Origin: Haematococcus lacustris
Taxonomy: Eukaryota > Chlorophyta > Chlorophyceae > Chlamydomonadales > Haematococcaceae
Length of the DNA: 64,000 nucleotides
Direction of reading: 5' to 3'
Assembly: GCA_030144725.1 (NCBI GenBank)
Contig: JASKMD010000024.1
Span: 2,967,076 to 3,031,075 of the forward strand
In this document: positions 51,860 to 64,000 of the stretch, in pieces
How positions within the stretch are numbered: the first letter of the stretch is position 1
Layout: each line of letters begins with the position of its first letter
Program-made: the position numbers and the translations under genes
The notes under the pieces: model-generated
What the model was told of the DNA's origin: nothing
Seen by the model: the letters and a program-made list of their open reading frames with translations, nothing else
Database searches by the model: none

Positions 51860-54800
51860 ATGGAGTGCAGCAGGCCGGGCTGCAGCAAAGTGGCACTGGC
51901 GCTGGTCCTAGTCCTTTCTCGCTGTGCGGATGTAGTTGGACATTTCAGCGATGGCGACCTTGGGCGAGCAAGTTTGCCAGTGTTTAGTGCACCAGCGGTG
52001 CCCACAGCGGCGACGTCGCCACCCGCTTGGCACACAGGCAAGCACACAGGTGCAGGTCCAAGGTTGGCCTGACGGGGGCCTTCACCTTGCTGACCCGGAC
52101 CTGATGCGTAGGTACGCTGGTGGTCAGGACTATCAGCCTAATTGACGGCAATGATGGCGTAGCAGTGCTACTGCGTGAACCTGGACAGCCCCTAAGGCAG
52201 CTGGATGTCGGCCAGGTTGCGCGTCAGGTGGGGCTGCCCACACTGCAGCCTACACACCTCATGCTGGACCTGCGACCCACCTGACAGGAGATGCCTGGTT
52301 GGCCTGTCGCATGCAGTTTGAGAGCATACTGCCAGGGACACTGCTACGCGTATTTGCGAGGGACCTGGGCCCCAATGCATTGCTGGTGCTGCAATTCCTT
52401 GTGATAACGCCGGCCCAAGACGGCAGCAGTCCTGGGAGCTCCAGTCAGGCAGGCAGCTGGGATGACCAGTCAAGCAGTGGCTCCAGCAGTGCCAGCGCAA
52501 GGTTCTCCGTTGCTGCCCTGGCTGGAGACTTAGCAGCCGCCAGCCCCTGGGTTCAGAACACGGCGGTGACTTCGGTGCCCACCTTGTTCATGATTGCTGG
52601 GATGTGCGACTCTCCCGCTGCAACTGTCCCATCGGTAAGAGCAGCTTATACTTGGTACACCCAGCAATGGCATGGAGGAGCATGTGCATGGTGCACATCT
52701 CTTCATTGGCACCCATTGCATATGAGGCATCTGCTGCCTGCACGTAAGCAATGGCAGTGCCTGCTCACTGTCAATGCACAGGAGCTAGAAAAGGTGTTGT
52801 TCAATGTCCCTGGCTCTCGTGCCAAGACGCTCCAGAGCTACTACTCGGAATGTTCTCAAGGCATGGCATCTCTCAACAGTACCAACAGCAGAGTGAGCTT
52901 GCAGGGCATGCAAGCCAGCACTCGACGATGCAGCAGGCTGGGCTACGGAGTGTCCAGCATCTAATGCCGTAGAGGGTATTGTCTGTTTGTCCATGCAGGT
53001 GGTGGGGCCCATCACTATTCCCTGCAGCTACAGCTCTGACAGCCTGACCTTCAGCACGAAGTCCTGCGAGTATAGTGACTCGGACGGCTGGATTCAGTAC
53101 GCCAGTCAGCAGGCAGCAGTAAGTTCTGCCTTCAATGCATGCCCGCATCAGCCATGTGTCGTGCATGACCGTTGGCTGATTTCACTCGTTGCCAACAAAC
53201 ACTCCTCCTTTGCTGGCGGTGGCCTGCCTGCAGTCCCTCTTTGGTGTGGACCTGAGCTTGTACAAGCATCGTGTGCTAATCATGCCCATGTACTACATCT
53301 ATGATGCTGGCTGTAATTGGATGGGGCTGGGCACTCTGGGACCAGATGCCACAGGACCCAATGGCGAGTATCTGTATTCAAGGTAAGCCTGCTGCCTTTC
53401 CAGCCTGGCAGCGCAATCCTTAAGCCCATGCATGTGTAGACCACCCTGCATGGATGGCTACAGCATTAGCCTTTGTGATGCTTGCTGTGAGACTTCAACG
53501 GATGGGACTCTTTCATCTCCCATCTCATGCGCTCATCCAGCACAGTGAGTGTTGCATGACATGGGGCAACCCTCTGCTGCTTGCGGTGGCGTGCAGTGTG
53601 TGGATCACTGGGGAGTACTGGAGGCAGGTGATGGCCTACATGCACGAGCTGGGCCACACAAACTACCTTCACCACAGGTTTGCAACGCCACACTGCATCA
53701 CACCCCGTTGCAACCCAGCAGCATACATGCCAGCTGCTACTGCCACAAAGCCTAGCTCAATGCAGTGTGCTCCTCACCGATCATGTCCTATGGGGGCGCA
53801 TGCACACCAGGGTATGAACCTATTCCTTGTCACTTTGAGTTATAAACCATGCATTAGGGCGAAACGAACAAAGCAACACTGATGCACACAGGTCATACCC
53901 AGCAGAAATCGCACTACCCTTTACTGCTGCTGCTGTGTTGCTGCCCGCATGGAGCAGTGCTATGGGAAGTTGTGACTACTGCGACTACACCTGCCCCATG
54001 GGGGGCTGCTGTGACACCCGCTGCTTCAACCCGCCACACAACTGGCAACTGGGCTGGGGCTCACCCATCGTCACCCTCAACGCAGTCACCCTCCCCCCTG
54101 GTTTGCCCGTCACATTGACCCTGCCCCCGCAGCAGGTGTGTGGCAACAGGAGTCTGCAGGCAGTTGTGACACCATGTATGCCATAGACTTTGCTTGCATT
54201 TCAGCGCAGTGTTGACAGATGGTCATGGACGGAAGCAATGATGTACAGTGGTTTGCTGTTGCAGGCAACAAAGCAGAACATGGTGCTGGTTGTGCCTGAC
54301 TGGTTGAGTACAGCTCAAAAGGGTACCTCAAGGCCTGTTGCCTGGTTCCTGGGCTACAGGTAAAGCAAGGCAGACACTGCATTCTTTGCCAAGTGCAAGT
54401 TCTAGTGAGCTGACAATGCTTTAGGCAAGGCAGACCTGTGCTGCAACTAGGTTACCATGTTGATGCCCAGTATGCTCCCTTGCCTGCACAAGCCTCCATG
54501 GGCTCACCAGCCCACCCACCATCTGACCCATGCTGCATGCCATGCACCACAGGACTGCAACAGGAGCATATGACGATGACATCCCACCAGAGAACCAGTT
54601 TACCACAAACATCTATTGGTGAGTAGCATGTGCCAGTGTGGCGTGGTTGGAGTTCTTTAAGTGTGTTGTATGGTATTCTTGTTACTATGTCATGGTATTT
54701 ATACAATACCAGCAAGGTGTGTCGAGCTGGGCATGACTTCACCCACATCCCTACCCATGTGATCGCCTTTTGTTCCGCATGACTTCAGTCGCTTGCACCT

Positions 54801-57243
54801 GCTGCCATCTCAGCCAATGTACCGTGATTGCCAGCGTAGGTGGGACGGTGGGGCTCAGCGTGTGTGGCGCCTGACTCGCTTAGTGGCCAGTGTGGGCAAT
54901 GGCCAGGCCTGGCGGAACACCACCAACCAGCTGGTGAGTAGCCTGCCCACCCTGGGCGTTGGCTTGACGACATGAACAGTGCAGTCAGCTGTGGGTGCTA
55001 GGTGTCCACCACTGAAGGGTTGGCTGGGGCCAGGATGTACTTCAATGACAACCCATGAGCTAGAGTGCCAGCGACATTGCCAGCACCCAGGGCAAACCCC
55101 AAACTGTGCATGTGTTCTGGTGGCAACAAATCCGCCACAAGCAAGTGTGTGTTCAGCTACAACCAAGGCTGTGGGGTGCTGCGGCCAGGTGGTACGCCAG
55201 ATAAACACTCGCGGTGATGGTGCCACCATCTCCATCTGCCGCTGGAACCAAGTGGTCGAGACAAACTGCAACGATGGCCTTGACAACGATTGTGACGGCC
55301 TGGTGGATGCTTTGGTGCGTGTGCCATCGCTGTCTAGCTATATGGGCGTCTGGGAGAGCATGCACCACGTGCATACACTCTGCACCTACCTACCAGCACC
55401 TTGACCCTCACTAGGGCCGTATCTGTGGAGCCCAGACATGAGCCTGCTACTGCTGAGCAGCAAGTTTCAAGCCCTACTCAGTGATATAAACTTCATTCAC
55501 ATTAGAGCAGCGGTGGAGAAGCGGTTTTGGCAAAGAAATGTCCGGAATTAAGCACTTTACTGTGTACCTTAACCTAGACCCTCCGATCCTCTCGTTGCTT
55601 GCCTTGAGGCTAGCGAGCACCTGCGCTGGTACCAACAGCAGTGGCGTGTGATCACACAGCACAGGGCATTCACAGTTGGGGCAGACCACACCACGACAAA
55701 CCTTGCCATTGCGGGCGTTTCTTCGGGCGCTTTTGCTTGGCTGTGTTCTTCCGTTTCATCGGAAGCAAATCGTCACTAGGCTCATGCCAGCTACCAGCTC
55801 ATACCTGCTCACATCTGTGTATCACTCCCCCACATCACTCTTACTGCTCAGCCATTTTCACATGTCACACACCTTGTTATGTCATGTTGATGTTCTGGTA
55901 GGGACAGAGTATTGGTGGCCAGGCATTGCTGATGCAGTGCACACAGCACTCTGCGAATGTGTACCAGCACAAATGCACTGACGGAAGCTGCCTGGCTGTG
56001 GTGTCCCTGCTGATGCCCTCAGGACCCCGACTGCCAAAGTCCAGGGCCAGTGGGGACCAGCTCCTCCATCCTTATCCCCAGCCCGCCCTCGCCACCTCGC
56101 CCGCCCTTCCCTGCCTCCCCGCCATCACCTGGCGCTCCAGACGCACCTGACTGGCCCACTAACCTCCACCTGGCTCCCACCTCTGCCGCCCCCTCAATGC
56201 CCCCTCCTCCCCCTACCACACCTCCCTCACCATCCCTTCCCTCCCCCACTCCGCCTCTTCTTTCCCCCACTCCACCCCTACCCACAACCCCAGCTAATCA
56301 ACCTCTCCCACCCACACCAATCCAAGTCATCAACAAACGACCCCCACCTCTGCAGGGCACTCCCATTGAGACCAGCCCTTCGCCCTCCCCCCCACCGCCC
56401 AAAAACACGAAGCCACCTCCTCCACTCGAACAGGCAAAGCCCCCCCAACCCCCACCACCAACACCACCCACCCCACCTCCACCTGTACCGCCCCCATCCC
56501 AACCGCCTCCCCTCCCCAGCAGCTCACCACCACCTCCAGGACCCAGGCCCTTGCCGCCCTCCCCAGGCACAGTGACATCCGCCCCCTCAACCACCCCTCC
56601 ACCCCCAACCACGCCTCCCTCACCCTACATGTCCTCCCCAACTCCGCCCCTTCCTTGCCCGACTCTACCTATCCCCACCCAGGTGACCTTGGCCTGGGCT
56701 CAAAATGACTGCTGGGCCTCACCCAGGTGTGAGTCGCCCATGTCAGCATGCATGTGGATGGGTTCAAACAATCAAACAGTGAACCTCTTCATACCCCTCT
56801 CCTACAACTCAGCACCCTCATACCATTGCATGCCAGAGCAGCTGTCGATTTGGACAGTCTGCATAACTTCAGGCGGGCAGTGCATTGGCACTCCATGGTG
56901 AGTGACGGCATCTATGGCTGTGTGCCCTTTCACATGATATGTACATGTGAACAGGCGACGCATCAGCAGGCGGCTCCAAGCCTCTTCCCGTGCGCTGCCC
57001 TTGTCTTGCAGCTTGGCCACATCTCTCACGCCTGTTCTTAGCTCCATGTCTGGTTATGACTATGCTGCTCCACCCTGCTTGGTGCTGTGTGGAGGGGAGT
57101 GTGGTGGGGAGGTGGTGAGCAGGCCCGGCAGCTACAAGCTGTCAGGCCATCAGGCTGGGTTGGATTGGGCTATGTGGCCACCACAGCAGCCTGCTACAAC
57201 ACCAGCAACCCTTGTGACGGACCGCCTGGTGTTCTCTGCCTGA
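51860..57243 (+). CDS. Gametolysin-type secreted metalloprotease (peptidase M11), copy 2, apparently intact
   Basis: Exons: 51860-52049, 52112-52222, 52288-52634, 52782-52892, 52999-53118, 53234-53382, 53597-53677, 53958-54135, 54265-54359, 54553-54618, 54840-54933, 55189-55314, 56023-56897 and probably 56955-57243. The first twelve match copy 1 in length. Signal peptide, HELGHTNYLHH zinc site, CPMGGCC Met-turn region and NCNDGLDNDCDGL motif are all present. Unlike copy 1, the Pro-rich exon reads on through NDCWASPRCESPMSACMW and NNQTVNLFIPLSY to CIGTPW. There it either stops (TGA at 56901, about 848 residues) or, using a good GTGAGT donor at 56898, splices to an exon with SGYDYAAPPCLVLCGG (about 943 residues). 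The Cys-rich tail after a Pro-rich stalk suggests a matrix-bound extracellular protease. Confidence 0.91.
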
Positions 57244-57780
57244 AGTCAGCCACTGAAGAGGCCGAAGCGGGCCCAAAGCGCAGTGGTCTCTGCCTGAAGC
57301 CAGCCACTGAACAGGTTGAAGCGGGGCCTTGAGTGGTGCCCAGTGGTGGGACCCGAGCAGCTGACCCAGGTGCCAGACAGCCACCAGCAGCCAGCAGCTC
57401 AAACTCATCACTCTCCGTCCCTCCTGCCTCCCGAGGGCAAGGCAGCCCAATCCACACACCTCAGCCTCAGTGCCAGGCAGGTGACTGAACCAAGAATGCA
57501 ACTGCAACTCAGCCAGGGGAGCAGAGGAGAGTGGGTGGCGCCTGGTGGAGCTGCGTAAACGGCCGGAACGGTCTCCGCTGTCCGCTGAGGGGAGGAAGGA
57601 GTACTCGGACTGAACTGGGACTAAACGTACTGCGACTGGACTTGGATTTGGACTGGATTTGGCCTTATACTATCTGCAGCTGCCAGGACGTCCTACAAGG
57701 GTTCATGGGCAGCAGCCATCCCAGCCCAGGCCTGGCCTGCCAAAGCCCGACAGGGCCATCTGTTCGACTACCCTTCAGCG

Positions 57781-60700
57781 TCAAGCAGACAGCTCCAGCG
57801 CCCCGGACACTGGTGGTGCGACCTTTAGGGTTCGTGCCCAGAATTGCATGACACGCCTCACCTCCTGCAACACCCCCAACAGGCCATCACAGGCTGTGGC
57901 AGCAGCAGCTGGCTGTAGGGGGGCACCCAGGGAGGCAGTGGCGGTGGCAGTGACGAGACCTTGTGAAGAGAATGGCCTTGCGCTGTTTGGTGTTTGCAGG
58001 GCGGGTGCATGCATGATTATGTGCATGCGGGCTCACCTCCTGGTTCCCTCCTAGCATGTTGTGAGCTTTGTTGGGGACGGAGATTAGGACTGCGTCTAGG
58101 TTGCCGTGGTGATTGCGGAGGCAGTTGTATGTCCTGCGCAAGGGTGAGATCAGGGTCAGGGCCAGAGCCAGGGGCAGGGGCAGGGCAGGGCAGCAGGGTG
58201 TACTATGTGCAAACATGGCACTGCTGCTGCCGCTGCCACCGCTTACTGTTCTGCTGCAGCCGCAGAGCAGACGGTGTCTTCAGTGCCCCGAGTCAGGAGC
58301 ACCGGCGTCCCAGCACCTTCCCTGCAGCTGCCACCCCCGCCACCCATACTCTCGCCTGCCTCCTGCCCTTCCTTGCCCTGCTTAGGGTCGGGAGGTACAG
58401 TGAAAGTAGCAGAGGGTCTGCTTGCAGCGCTGCTGGGCCCAGACCTCATGGGGTGCTGCTGCTGCAGTGACTCCTCAAGCAACGGCCCAGCTATGGATAC
58501 AACACTGTACAAGACGGCAACAGCAGCATCAGCGACAGCGGAAGCATTGGCAGCAGCGCCAGCAGCAGCAGCGGCAGCAGCGACATCAAGCCTGACAACC
58601 TGAGGCCAGCAGCCGCACAGGTCGCATCAACTCAGTTCAGTGTTCTCTTGCCTCTTGAGCTGATCTGCTTGGTACTGGCAATAGTAGACAGCATAAGTTA
58701 ATGTTTAAGATCAGGGCAGGGATGTGCATGAGAGGCAGGGAAGGCATGACGAGCAGCTTAGGGCGACGAAAGGTTGGGGTAGGAGGTCGTCATGGTAAGG
58801 CTAGGGCGGGGCGCGGCAAAGGGATCTGCGAGGGATGGGGTGCGACGGGGCGGGCCGCCTACCCTGCCAGTGCCTGCGATCCTCGGTGCTGCGTCGCGAC
58901 CTCCAGGGCGAGGGTGCCACCTTGGGAAAAGCCGAAGAGCGACAGCTGATTGTAACGCCAGCGCCCACTGTCGACGAGGCGACGCAGCAGCTCGGATACC
59001 AGGCGTGCGGTGCGAGCCAGGCTGCGCAGGCGCCGCGTCTCCCCTGGTCGTGGCTGCGGCCGAAAAGAGACACATGTGATGATGCTGGGTCACACTCGCA
59101 GCCTTCTCGCGGGTTCCATCACCCCTCATGGACAGAGGCCCTGCTGCTGTTTTGTGTGACCAGAGGCCCTGCTGCTGTTTTGTGTGGACTGGTAGACCTG
59201 GGACAGGCTAGCCTCAAGCGGGGGCAGTGTGATTGCGAGCGCTGTGCGGATGGTGGGAGCAGTACAGGGTGCGACCACTGCTTGCTGCCTCAAACCTCGA
59301 ACCCTTCAGACAATGCAACCTCACCTGCAGCTCTCAACCCCACACCCTGAAGCTGCACCCACCTGAATAGGCTCCCACCCCTCCTCCTCATGCGTCACAA
59401 ACCAGGCGCGCCCGCCATCAGACTCCGGCACCTCCAAGGGTCCACCCAGGGTCAAGCTGGCTGTCTGCAGCCCACAGCCACAGCCACAGCCACAGCCACC
59501 ACCTGGGTTCAAGTCCTGCCGCAGGCATGTATGCCCCCTGTCCTCCGTAGCTTTGACCATCCTCTGTCACTCCGCTAGCCCTCGCAGCTTAACCCTGGCT
59601 GTAGCCCAGGATCAAACCATGATGCAGGGGCAAGGAGGCGGGAACCGGCCCTATAGGGGCAGAAGGGGCAGGCCTCAGCCCTAGGGGTGGGTGTGGCGCA
59701 CCTGTGGCAGGGCCAGCTTGGCGGCCAAGGCGGCATAGGGCGTGTGGCGGTCCCCTAGGCCGTGGAAGAGCAGCAGCAGGTTGGTGTCCAGGCCGTCAGC
59801 AGAGCCAGAGTAGCTCCACCCCGCAGCCGACAGGGCTGCTGGCAGGCATGCGGCCACCAGTTGGTGGGTTGAAATGCCAGGCTCCTGCAGGCCAATGGGA
59901 GGGCCAGCTCTGCAGCAGTGAAAGCTGTGCTACCCACCCACCCACAGGCCTGACCGTTCTCCTGCCTGCGGAGCACCGTACCCTACCCACTCTTGCCTCA
60001 CACCACACATGAGCACCTAAACCTCAAGCAAACCCTGAATCGGCAGCACTGGAATGTACGCATCAGGGGCTCATGGCTGAGTTGCAAGCGGCCAGTCCAT
60101 GCCCCAAATCTTTCATTTGGGCATGATTGAGGATGAAGTCAATCTGAGAAGTACCAGTACTGACCTGGCTGGCAGTAGCAGGAGACAGCATGATCTCAGG
60201 TGGTTGCTCCCGTTTCCATTGCTGTCCCTGCTGCTGCTCTCCCTGCTGCTGCTGGTGCGACAGTGAAGCCTGGGCACGCTGCTGCTCCAGTTGCCGCAGC
60301 AGCTGCTGCACCTGCAGTGCAGCTTGCAGTGAATAAAGGAGCCAGCAACACCCCTTGTCAGTGCAGACCTGAACTAGAGCAACAGCAGGGTAGGTGCGTG
60401 GTCGAGCAGTACAATAAGCAAGGTAGGCAGGATGAAAGGCAAGCAGGCAAGAGAAAGGCAGGCAGGGAGGCGGAGGGAGGAGGCCGGTAGGTATTGATGC
60501 GGGCAGGCCCTCCTCCTCTCACCCTGCAGGCCGCAAGTCACCTGCATGTCGTGTGGCTGCAGCTGATGGGCCTGGTGGCAGTGGCGCCAGGCCTGCTCCA
60601 GTAGCTCTCGCCCTCCCAGTGCCTGCAGGGCCTTGGCTGCCCTGAACAACGCCTTCACATTCCTGCGATCACGGCAATGGCATGCAGCTATAGTGTGGGC

Positions 60701-61076
60701 ACTGCAAGTCAAAGCAGGTGGTTGCTGGCTCCTCTTGCTGCAGTGGGCAGGTTCACGGCTTACCCCGCATGAACAGACAATGCCGCTGTTGCATCCTGCA
60801 GGGCTCCTGCCCAGTCCCTCAGCTCAAGCTTGGCTGCAGCTCTGCGCAGCCACAACAGGCATGCTGGCCGCCAACCGGGATCCAAGTCATGCGTAGGAAT
60901 GATGGTATTGCTAACCACCTGTTCGCATACAGCACTTCAAACCCTTTGGGTGGGTCCGGGAGGGCGAGGGCTGCTTCCAAACCACGTGAGTAGCCACTGA
61001 TGGCCTGCTCCCAATCTCTCATACGAAAAGCAACATTGGCCTGGTCTTTATGCTGGCTCACTGGGTGGGGCAGCAT
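57781..61076 (-). CDS. TPR-acyl-protein-thioesterase-like serine hydrolase fusion, copy 3
   Basis: Exons, minus strand: 61076-60919, 60841-60764, 60662-60542, 60311-60165, 59884-59702, 59464-59363, 59053-58863, 58504-58247, 58133-58037, 57864-57781. All ten have the same lengths and phases as copies 1 and 2, giving 472 residues. Catalytic motifs are unchanged (GFSQG, TRGTEDT, NKAHNML with His followed by Asn rather than Ser). Near 59145 the intron phrase ccctgctgctgttttgtgtg is present twice, as in copy 1, but once in copy 2. No stop or frameshift is seen. Confidence 0.83.
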
Positions 61077-61524
61077 GGGTGCAGGCAATGATGAGAGGGT
61101 CCGTTAGCTGATAGTGAAGCTTCTTACATCCATCAGCTGCCCCCAGTGCCTCAAACGAACGTGCGTCCTCCACAATTCACACGCTGCGGTGTGATCATAA
61201 TGTCGGACTGCGGACTCCCGTAACTGTTCGCAGGCATCTACTAAAGTGACTATGTGGGGACATCCGTATTACTTGCGCCTGCCCGTGCCGGTTACCGCGT
61301 CCAAAGTACACTGCTGACTGCAGTCAGCTTGTTCAATGAAGCGTTGTCACTAACTCAGTATTGAAAGAACCAGTACAATTGCCCGCAAGCATCCACAGGC
61401 AAGCTTCTCCTCCAAAAGGCAAGCTGCATCACGGCAACCTGCAAGGCAGGCAGGCTGCAACTCTCAACGGCGATGCTCAGGGTTACGGGGCGTGCCTTGC
61501 GTTGTTCATACAGGGTTGCTTCTG
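61077..61524. promoter_or_regulatory. Shared divergent promoter region, unit 3
   Basis: 448 bp between divergent starts, highly similar to the corresponding regions of units 1 and 2. No separate gene is present. Confidence 0.55.
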
Positions 61525-64000
61525 ATGGAGTGCAGCAGGCAGGGCTGCAGCAAGTTGGTACTGGCGCTGGTCCTAGTCCTTTCTCGCTGTGCGGATGTAG
61601 TTGGACATTTCAGCGATGGCGACCTTGGGCGAGCAAGTTTGCCAGTGTTTAGTGCACCAGCGATGCCCACAGCAGCGACGTCACCACCTGCTTGGCACAC
61701 AGGCAAGCACACAGGTGCAGGTCCAAGGTTTGCTTGACGGGGGCCTTCACCTTGCTGACCCGGACCTGATGCGTAGGTACGCTGGTGGTCAGGACAATCA
61801 GCCTAATTGACGGCAATGATGGCGTAGCAGTGCTACTGCGTGAACCTGGACAGCGCCTGAGGCAGCTGGATGTCCGCCAGGTTGCACGTCAGGTGGGGCT
61901 GCCCACACTGCAGCCTACACATCTAATGCTGGACCTGCGACTCACCTGACAGGAGATGCCTGGCTGGCCTGTCGCATGCAGTTTGAGAGCATACTGCCAG
62001 GGACACTGCTACGCGTGTTTGCGAGGGACCTGGGCCCCAATGCATTGCTGGTGCTGCAATTCCTTGTGATAACGCCGGCCCAGGACGGCAGCAGTCCTGG
62101 GAGCTCCAGTCAGGCAGGCAGCTGGGATGACCAGTCAAGCAGTGGCTCCAGCAGTGCCAGCGCAAGGTTCTCCGTTGCTGCCCTGGCTGGAGACTTAGCA
62201 GCCGGCAGCCCCTGGGTTCAAAACACGGCGGTGACTTCGGTGCCCACCTTGTTCATGATTGCTGGGATGTGCGACTCTCCCGCTGCAACTGTCCCGTCGG
62301 TAAGAGCAGCTAATACTTGGTACACCCAGCAATGGCATGGAGGAGCATGTGCATGGTGCACATCTCTTCATTGGCACCCATTACATATGCGGCATCTGCT
62401 GCCTGCACGTAAGCAATGGCAGTGCCTGCACACTGTCAATGCACAGGAGCTAGAAAAGGTGTTGTTCAATGTCCCTGGCTCTCGTGCCAAGACGCTCCAG
62501 AGCTACTACTCGGAATGTTCTCAAGGCATGGCATCTCTCAACAGTACCAACAGCAGAGTGAGCTTGCAGGGCATGCAAGCCTGCTCTCACTCATGCAGCA
62601 GGCCGGGCTATGGAGGGTCCAGCATCTGATGCAACGGAGGGTGTTGTTTGTTTGTCCATGCAGGTGGTGGGGCCCATCACTATTCCCTGCAGCTACAGCT
62701 CCGACAGCTTGAGCTTCAGCACTGAGTCCTGCGAGTATAGTGACACGGACGGCTGGATTCAGTACGCCAGTCAGCAGGCAGCAGTAAGTTCTGACTTCAG
62801 TGCATGCCCGCATCAGCCATGTGTCGCGCATGACCGTTGGCTGTTTTTACTCGTTGCCAACAAACACTCCTCCTTTGCTGGCGGCCTGCCTGCAGTCCCT
62901 CTTTGGTGTGGACCTGAGCTTGTACAAGCATCGTGTGCTGATCATGCCCATGTACTACATCTATAATGCTAACTGTAGTTGGATGGGGCTGGGCACTCTG
63001 GGACCAGATGCCACAGGACCCAATGGCGAGTATCTGTATTCAAGGTGGGCCTGCTGTCTCTTCAGCCTGGCAACGCAATCCTTGGGCCCATGCAGTTCGT
63101 AGACCACCCTGCATGGATGGCTACAGCATCAGCCTTTGTGATGCTTGCTGTGAGACTTCAATGCATGGGACTCTTTCATCTCTCATCTCATACGCTCATC
63201 CAGCACAGCGAGTGTTGCATGACATGGGGCAACCCTCTGCTGCTTGCGGTGGCGTGCAGTGTGTGGATCACTGGGGAGTACTGGAGGCAGGTGATGGCCT
63301 ACATGCACGAGCTGGGCCACACCAACTACCTTCACCACAGGTGTGCAACGCCACACTGCGTCACAACCCGTTGCAACCCAGCAGCATACATGCCAGCTGC
63401 TACTGCCACAAAGCCTAGCTCGAAGCAGTGTGCTCCTCACTGATCATGTTTCATGGCGGCGCATGCACACAGGTCACACCCAGTAAACACAGCACTACCC
63501 TTGACTGCTGCTGCTGTGATGCTGCCCGCATGGAGCAGTGCTATGGGGAGCTGCGACTACTGCGACTACACCTGCCCCATGGGAGGCTGCTGTGACACCC
63601 GCTGCTTCAACCCGCCACACAACTGGCAACTGGGCTGGGGCTCACCCATCGTCACCCTCAACGCAGTCACCCTCCCCCCTGGTTTGCCCGTCACATTGAC
63701 CCTGCCCCTGCAGCAGGTGTGTGGCAACAGGAGTCTGCAGGCAGTTGTGACACCATATATGCCATAGACTTTGCTTGCATTTCAGCGCAGTGTTGACAGA
63801 TGGTCATGGATGGAAGCAATGATGTACAGTTTTCTTGATGTTTGCAGGCAACGAAACAGAACATGGTGCTGATTGTGCCTGACTGGCTGAGTGCAGCTCA
63901 AAAGGGTACCTCAAGGCCTGTTGCCTGGTTCCTGGGTTACAGGTAAAGCAAGCCAGACACTGCATTCTTTGCCAAGTGCAAGTTCTAGTGAGCTGACAAT
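61525..64000 (+). CDS. Gametolysin-type secreted metalloprotease (peptidase M11), copy 3, partial
   Basis: Exons in the window: 61525-61714, 61777-61887, 61953-62299, 62447-62557, 62664-62783, 62896-63044, 63260-63340, 63539-63716, 63848-63942; the gene continues past the window edge. Lengths match the first nine exons of copies 1 and 2. The signal peptide (SKLVLALVLVLSRCADVVG), zinc site HELGHTNYLHH and CPMGGCCDTRC are present. Substitutions include YNANCSWMG for YDAGCNWMG. No damage is seen within the window; the Pro-rich stalk and C-terminal module lie outside it. Confidence 0.9.

Larger units (their letters stand above)
46128..57485. repeat. Segmental duplication unit 2 (with LINE insertion)
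   Basis: This unit is 11.36 kb, but about 9.63 kb once the 1.7-kb LINE insertion is removed, so it matches unit 1 in size and gene order. Boundaries are defined by the recurring start phrase at 46128 and 57486. Confidence 0.9.
57486..64000. repeat. Segmental duplication unit 3 (cut by window end)
   Basis: A third copy of the cassette starting at 57486. It contains a complete hydrolase gene and the first nine exons of the protease gene. It lacks the LINE, as does unit 1. Confidence 0.9.

Overview
The window looks like nuclear DNA of a GC-rich chlorophycean green alga, most likely a volvocalean (Chlamydomonadales). The evidence is intron-dense genes with GT(G/A) donors, very long microsatellites inside introns, (PPS)n-rich extracellular protease genes, and members of the gametolysin (peptidase M11) family, which is expanded in volvocine algae. 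The species cannot be fixed from the sequence alone. A 500-base run of N (28672-29171) shows this is a draft scaffold.

Layout. (1) 1-3439: mostly non-coding, with a small minus-strand gene that encodes two Cys/His HNH-like modules (1960-2845). (2) 3440-22623, plus strand: a complete SWR1-class chromatin remodelling ATPase (PIE1/SRCAP/Swr1 type). I could join 34 exons in phase into a 2,356-residue protein carrying an HSA domain, a split Snf2 ATPase with a long insert, and a degenerate SANT-like C-terminal region. At least seven of its introns hold long simple repeats. (3) 23403 to about 31923, minus strand and convergent with the ATPase: a leucyl aminopeptidase (M17) gene. It is interrupted by a 2.6 kb GC-rich minisatellite intron, a (GGGGT)n intron, the assembly gap and an apparent one-base frameshift. 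(4) 31924-36557: non-coding DNA with a 1.4 kb perfect pentanucleotide array, a decayed ORF with SAP-like and SGNH-like blocks, and a tRNA-like fragment. (5) 36558-64000: three tandem copies of a cassette of about 9.6 kb, the third cut by the window end. Each cassette has a minus-strand gene encoding a TPR domain fused to an acyl-protein-thioesterase-like serine hydrolase (472 residues, ten exons). About 450 bp away, divergently transcribed, lies a plus-strand secreted gametolysin-type metalloprotease gene with a Pro-rich tail. Copy 2 of the hydrolase carries a 5'-truncated LINE in intron 5, with a 16-bp target-site duplication. Copy 1 of the protease has lost its C-terminal module through a 64-nt deletion.

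How the genes fit together. The remodelling ATPase and the aminopeptidase are unrelated housekeeping genes. The protease/hydrolase cassette is the accessory part: its two genes were amplified together, share an intergenic region, and keep every comparable exon length and phase in all copies. That suggests (but does not prove) joint regulation or a functional link in extracellular-matrix or cell-wall turnover. Exon boundaries were set by hand from splice consensus, reading phase and family conservation; no alignment program was used.
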